64,000 nucleotides of DNA, from contig OZ246009.1 in the NCBI GenBank assembly GCA_965230535.1, positions 124,001 to 188,000 on the forward strand, read 5' to 3'. Positions within the stretch are counted from its first letter, which is position 1. Every line of letters starts with the position of its first letter. The DNA comes from JAUILH01 sp965230535. Its GTDB lineage: Bacteria; Bacteroidota; Bacteroidia; Flavobacteriales_D; JAUILH01. The notes beneath the pieces were generated by a model. It saw only the letters and a list, made by a program, of their open reading frames with translations, did no database searches and was not told the DNA's origin. Positions 61,412 through 64,000 of this stretch are shown piece after piece. The position numbers and the translations under genes are program-made.

Positions 61412-62159
61412 ATTCCTTAGAATTATAATTGGCGACCGATTCTTGTATGGAATCGAAACAGGTCTGGCGCAAAGTTACCAAATCTTCTGTTGTTTTTCCA
61501 GTAGTCTCTATCGGCTTGTGAATAATCACCCTCGAAATTCCCGGAGATGCTGGCCCAAATGGTTGTGATGGATCTGAGAATAATTTCCAGTTATTCAAAA
61601 ATGCAACTGGTACAATTGGAATTTGTTTGTCAATGGCCAGTTTGAATGCGCCATCTTTAAAGCGTTTCATAACCGGAGCTGTGTTGGGAATGGTACCTTC
61701 CGGGAAGATGGAAATGGCATAGCCATCATCAATGTAATTTCGTGCTTTTACCAGAGATTTGGCTGCTTTAACACGGTTCTTTCTATCCACTGCAATGTCC
61801 ATTGTTTTGAAAAACACATTAAACAAAGGCCATTTAAGAAGCTCTTTTTTTCCTAAAAAAATGAAGCGGTGGTCGATTACGCGATACATAAAGACTATGT
61901 CCAGATACGAACTGTGATTACAAGCTATGATAAAAGGTCCCTTGGGCAATTGAGCTTTGTAATCTCGTTTGATAAAAATGAACAGTGAAATTTGTAAAAT
62001 CTGACCCCAAATTCGCTTTAGTTTAAAGCAGATTGGATACCATTTTTCTTTGCGAGTTGTGATCCAAAAAGCCGGGTACATGATGGTGAGGGTAAGGTAA
62101 AATACAATACCAAAGTACACCTTGTACAAAAGCCTGAATGGAGCCAACAAAAGATTCAT
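61398..62159 (-). CDS. 1-acyl-sn-glycerol-3-phosphate acyltransferase (PlsC family)
   Basis: The 253-aa protein has an N-terminal membrane segment ('LLYKVYFGIVFYLTLTIMYPAF' in part), catalytic 'CNHSSYLDIV' (HxxxxD) and 'SIFPEGTIP', plus 'VPVAFLNNW'. It transfers an acyl chain to lysophosphatidate in phospholipid synthesis. Length is typical. Translational overlap with gatC suggests a two-gene unit starting from the TATATTTG box upstream. Confidence 0.9.
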   Translation of the reverse strand: MNLLLAPFRLLYKVYFGIVFYLTLTIMYPAFWITTRKEKWYPICFKLKRIWGQILQISLFIFIKRDYKAQLPKGPFIIACNHSSYLDIVFMYRVIDHRFIFLGKKELLKWPLFNVFFKTMDIAVDRKNRVKAAKSLVKARNYIDDGYAISIFPEGTIPNTAPVMKRFKDGAFKLAIDKQIPIVPVAFLNNWKLFSDPSQPFGPASPGISRVIIHKPIETTGKTTEDLVTLRQTCFDSIQESVANYNSKEYERK

Positions 62160-62166
62160 GAGGCCG

Positions 62167-62216
62167 CAAATATATGCAATCCGGAGAACCTGTGCGGACT
62201 ATGATTGCTATCTTTG
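62167..62216. promoter_or_regulatory. Divergent -7 boxes for plsC-gatC and the 62235 gene
   Basis: TATATTTG on the minus strand (62174-62167) ends 7 bases before plsC ATG 62159. TATCTTTG on the plus strand (62209-62216) ends 18 bases before ATG 62235. Both match TAnnTTTG exactly. Confidence 0.5.
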
Positions 62217-62234
62217 CAACAAATCAAAAATTCG

Positions 62235-62732
62235 ATGAAAAGGTATCTATTCGCTTTAATTTTGAGTTTGTCATTTGCAGGAAGCTACGCACAAGTCCAT
62301 TCTCATGCTCTTGGAATCAGAGGTGGGGCCGGTAACTATGGATCTGGTGGAGAATTGAGTTACCAGCACGCTTTGGGTGGTGAAAACCGTTTGGAGCTTG
62401 ATTTGGGTTGGCGACGATACAATAGAAATAACGACAGATACAGCCATCTGGGAATTACAGGGATTTACCAATGGGTTTGGAATATTGAGGATGGTTTTAA
62501 CTGGTATGCCGGTTTGGGTGGACAGCTGGGATTGTATTCAGATAAATACAACTCTGAAAACGATGGTGCTACTCTAAGTGTTGGAGGTCAACTTGGGATA
62601 GAATACGACTTCAATCAACTGGGCGCACCTATCCAAATGAGCTTTGATATTCGCCCTATGTGGGGCTTTTTTAGCGGCTATAGCGGTATTGGCTATGGGG
62701 CCGCTTTTTCGATAAGATATACCTGGGATTAG
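62235..62732 (+). CDS. Small outer-membrane beta-barrel protein
   Basis: The 165-aa protein starts at ATG 62235 (MKRYLFALILSLSFAGSYAQ signal peptide); an extension to 62205 lies within the promoter. The body is a run of amphipathic strands ('HALGIRGGAGNYGSGGELSY', 'RLELDLGWRRYN', 'WNIEDGFNWYAGLGGQLGLY', 'YGAAFSIRYTWD') typical of an 8-stranded barrel. Its stop overlaps the convergent DUF2461 gene stop by four bases (TTAG). Confidence 0.75.
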   Translation: MKRYLFALILSLSFAGSYAQVHSHALGIRGGAGNYGSGGELSYQHALGGENRLELDLGWRRYNRNNDRYSHLGITGIYQWVWNIEDGFNWYAGLGGQLGLYSDKYNSENDGATLSVGGQLGIEYDFNQLGAPIQMSFDIRPMWGFFSGYSGIGYGAAFSIRYTWD

Positions 62733-63412
62733 TCGATAGTAGACTCTCCGTTTAAATTTGTTGTCAGGTATTCCGACATCACATCAAAGAATGGAATCAT
62801 GGCTTTAAAATGTTTGGCCACAATTTGAGAGCCGTTTTTGCTCATCAAATCATCATCATTCAAAGGCGTGCTCACCAAAAATTGCTTATAGCGCAGCAAA
62901 TCAATATCTGCATGTTCCTTGTCAAATCCTTTTGGGGCTGTTTTCAGTTGTTCGCCTTCCATTTTTCCAAAACTCGATTTAAATGCTTTGGAATCAATGA
63001 CCTTTCTTAATGGCTCCGAGTTTAACTCAATTTGTTGCCTAATCAGAAGTAAATCTTCTTTACTTGGTCCCCAAAACCCGCCTCCAACAAAAGAATTACC
63101 TGGTTCTATGTGGTAGTAAAACCCGCCTCTTCTGGCTGCCGTGGCACGTCTAAACCCACCTCCCCAATGTGACTTGTAAGGTGTCTTATCCTTTGAAAAT
63201 CTAATGTCTTTGTAAATGCGCATCAGGCTTTTTTTGCCGGATACAGTCTCAATGCCATCAAACTTTTCCATCTCGATTAACAAATCATCTGCAAAAGCAA
63301 TCATACTTTGATGAGCCGCTTCATATTCCGACTTGTTTTTAGTGAACCACTCACGGTTGTTATTCTTCTTGATTTTCTTAAGAAAGGTGAAGACGTTTTT
63401 GTCGATTTGCAT
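62729..63412 (-). CDS. DUF2461 family protein
   Basis: The 227-aa cytoplasmic protein contains the family pattern: 'TFLKKIKKNNNREWFTKNK', 'RIYKDIRFSKDKTPYKSH', 'GFYYHIEPGNSFVGGGFWGP', 'APKGFDKEHADIDLLRYKQF' and 'LMSKNGSQIVAKHFKAM'. No function is assigned to this family (TIGR02453-type). The start is ATG 63412, with -7 box TAAATTTG (63435-63428) 15 bases upstream; an in-frame TTG at 63430 lies inside that box and is rejected. Confidence 0.92.
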   Translation of the reverse strand: MQIDKNVFTFLKKIKKNNNREWFTKNKSEYEAAHQSMIAFADDLLIEMEKFDGIETVSGKKSLMRIYKDIRFSKDKTPYKSHWGGGFRRATAARRGGFYYHIEPGNSFVGGGFWGPSKEDLLLIRQQIELNSEPLRKVIDSKAFKSSFGKMEGEQLKTAPKGFDKEHADIDLLRYKQFLVSTPLNDDDLMSKNGSQIVAKHFKAMIPFFDVMSEYLTTNLNGESTID

Positions 63413-63427
63413 AATTTGAGTTTTATC

Positions 63428-63435
63428 CAAATTTA
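63428..63435 (-). promoter_or_regulatory. -7 box (TAAATTTG) for the DUF2461 gene
   Basis: On the minus strand TAAATTTG (63435-63428) matches TAnnTTTG exactly, 15 bases before ATG 63412. The divergent trpS gene has a near-match TAACTTTA about 20 bases before its own start. Confidence 0.5.
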
Positions 63436-63519
63436 CACATCTTATTCATATAAAATCACCCGAATTTTATCACCCAAACACTCGAAGAATCTTGTAACTT
63501 TAACCGCAAATTTTTAAGC

Positions 63520-64000
63520 ATGGCAAGAATTCTTACAGGTATACAAAGTACAGGAACTCCTCATCTGGGTAATATTTTAGGTGCCATTATTCCGGCAATC
63601 GAGATGTCTCAGTCTTCAGAAAACGACTCTTTTTTATTCATTGCAGACATGCACTCTCTAACTCAAATTAAAAATGGTGAAGAGTTAAGGGAAGGCACGT
63701 ATAGTGTGGCTGCTACCTGGCTGGCTTTTGGTCTCGATCCTGAAAGGACTGTTTTTTACAGACAAAGTGATGTGCCGGAATGTACTGAGTTGACCTGGTA
63801 TTTGAGCTGCTACTTCCCGTATTCAAGGTTGAGTTTGGCTCATTCTTTTAAGGATAAGGCAGATCGCTTACAAGATGTGAATGCTGGACTTTTTACCTAT
63901 CCTGTTTTGATGGCAGCCGATATTTTATTGTATGATGCCAATTATGTGCCCGTTGGTAAAGATCAAAAGCAGCACTTGGAGTTTACGCAGGATGTTGCCA
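63520..64000 (+). CDS. trpS: Tryptophanyl-tRNA synthetase, N-terminal part (cut by right edge)
   Basis: ATG 63520 opens a frame to the window end (160 codons): MARILTGIQSTGTPHLGN begins a class I synthetase. 'TGTPHLGN' is the HIGH-like signature in its TrpS form ('GxxHLGN'). Further TrpS segments are 'FIADMHSLTQIK', 'RQSDVPECTELTWYLSC', 'FTYPVLMAADILLYDANYVPVGKDQKQHLEF'. It charges tRNA-Trp. The C-terminal half with the KMSKS motif lies outside the window. Confidence 0.96.
   Translation, partial: MARILTGIQSTGTPHLGNILGAIIPAIEMSQSSENDSFLFIADMHSLTQIKNGEELREGTYSVAATWLAFGLDPERTVFYRQSDVPECTELTWYLSCYFPYSRLSLAHSFKDKADRLQDVNAGLFTYPVLMAADILLYDANYVPVGKDQKQHLEFTQDVA

Noticed and set aside
1..64000. Possible tRNA, rRNA, insertion sequence, integrase or phage gene
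   Set aside because: I looked through intergenic stretches and coding frames and saw no cloverleaf-like segment, transposase or integrase motif, or flanking inverted repeats of that type.

Overview
The window is typical of a Bacteroidota chromosome, most likely a flavobacterium-like or Crocinitomicaceae-like member of the Flavobacteriales (the lineage is an inference). The evidence is the type IX secretion system (T9SS) cargo: at least five type A sorting tails ('YPNP...' modules, one cut by the left edge), two 'gliding motility-associated' type B tails (FTPNGDG/TPNGDG), and a PorP/SprF partner. Other signs are the Bacteroidota -7 promoter box TAnnTTTG just upstream of many genes, weak Shine-Dalgarno signals, the long class II PurF, and periplasmic TPR or propeller sensors fused to cytoplasmic outputs. 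I saw no rRNA, tRNA, CRISPR array, transposase or phage gene.

Layout. 1-6.4 kb: T9SS tail, a secreted von Willebrand A protein, a cystathionine gamma-synthase-type enzyme, KtrA and a secreted M43 metalloprotease. 6.5-14.5 kb (minus): polA followed by a four-gene set with its own promoter: lipoprotein, small secreted protein, 1076-aa TPR-CHAT protease-like protein, secreted protein. 14.7-18.3 kb: secreted or outer-membrane proteins and a MORN-like protein. 18.4-21.9 kb: threonine dehydrogenase, divergent from hmgA-hppD (tyrosine breakdown). 21.9-27.1 kb: ECF sigma and anti-sigma pair, a glycine-rich type B T9SS cargo overlapping PorP/SprF, and an Imm26-like orphan. 27.1-33.1 kb: signalling block with an orphan LuxR HTH, a NarL-type regulator, a DUF6090-like membrane protein and two tandem TPR histidine kinases. 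33.2-40.0 kb: acyl-CoA carboxylase beta subunit, then a LRR protein, a secreted protein and a membrane-anchored TPR-LuxR regulator in a row. 40.0-52.3 kb: T9SS cargo, a 31-aa membrane microprotein, a propeller-SpoIIE phosphatase, purF and a 1289-aa type B adhesin-like protein. 52.3-64.0 kb: housekeeping and small genes (two PlsC-like acyltransferases, 3-hydroxyanthranilate dioxygenase, a hydrolase lipoprotein, tandem paralogous lipoproteins, fructosamine kinase family, tadA, bacilliredoxin, gatC, DUF2461, start of trpS).

How it fits together. The region mixes amino-acid turnover (threonine, tyrosine, tryptophan/kynurenine, methionine/cysteine) with a large secreted proteome. Four large single-pass proteins (two kinases, the TPR-LuxR regulator and the SpoIIE phosphatase) have the same predicted layout: signal peptide, extracytoplasmic repeat domain, one membrane helix, coiled coil, cytoplasmic output. 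The least explained loci are the TPR-CHAT operon, the LRR/secreted/TPR-LuxR trio, and the anti-sigma factor with an unusual C-terminal domain.
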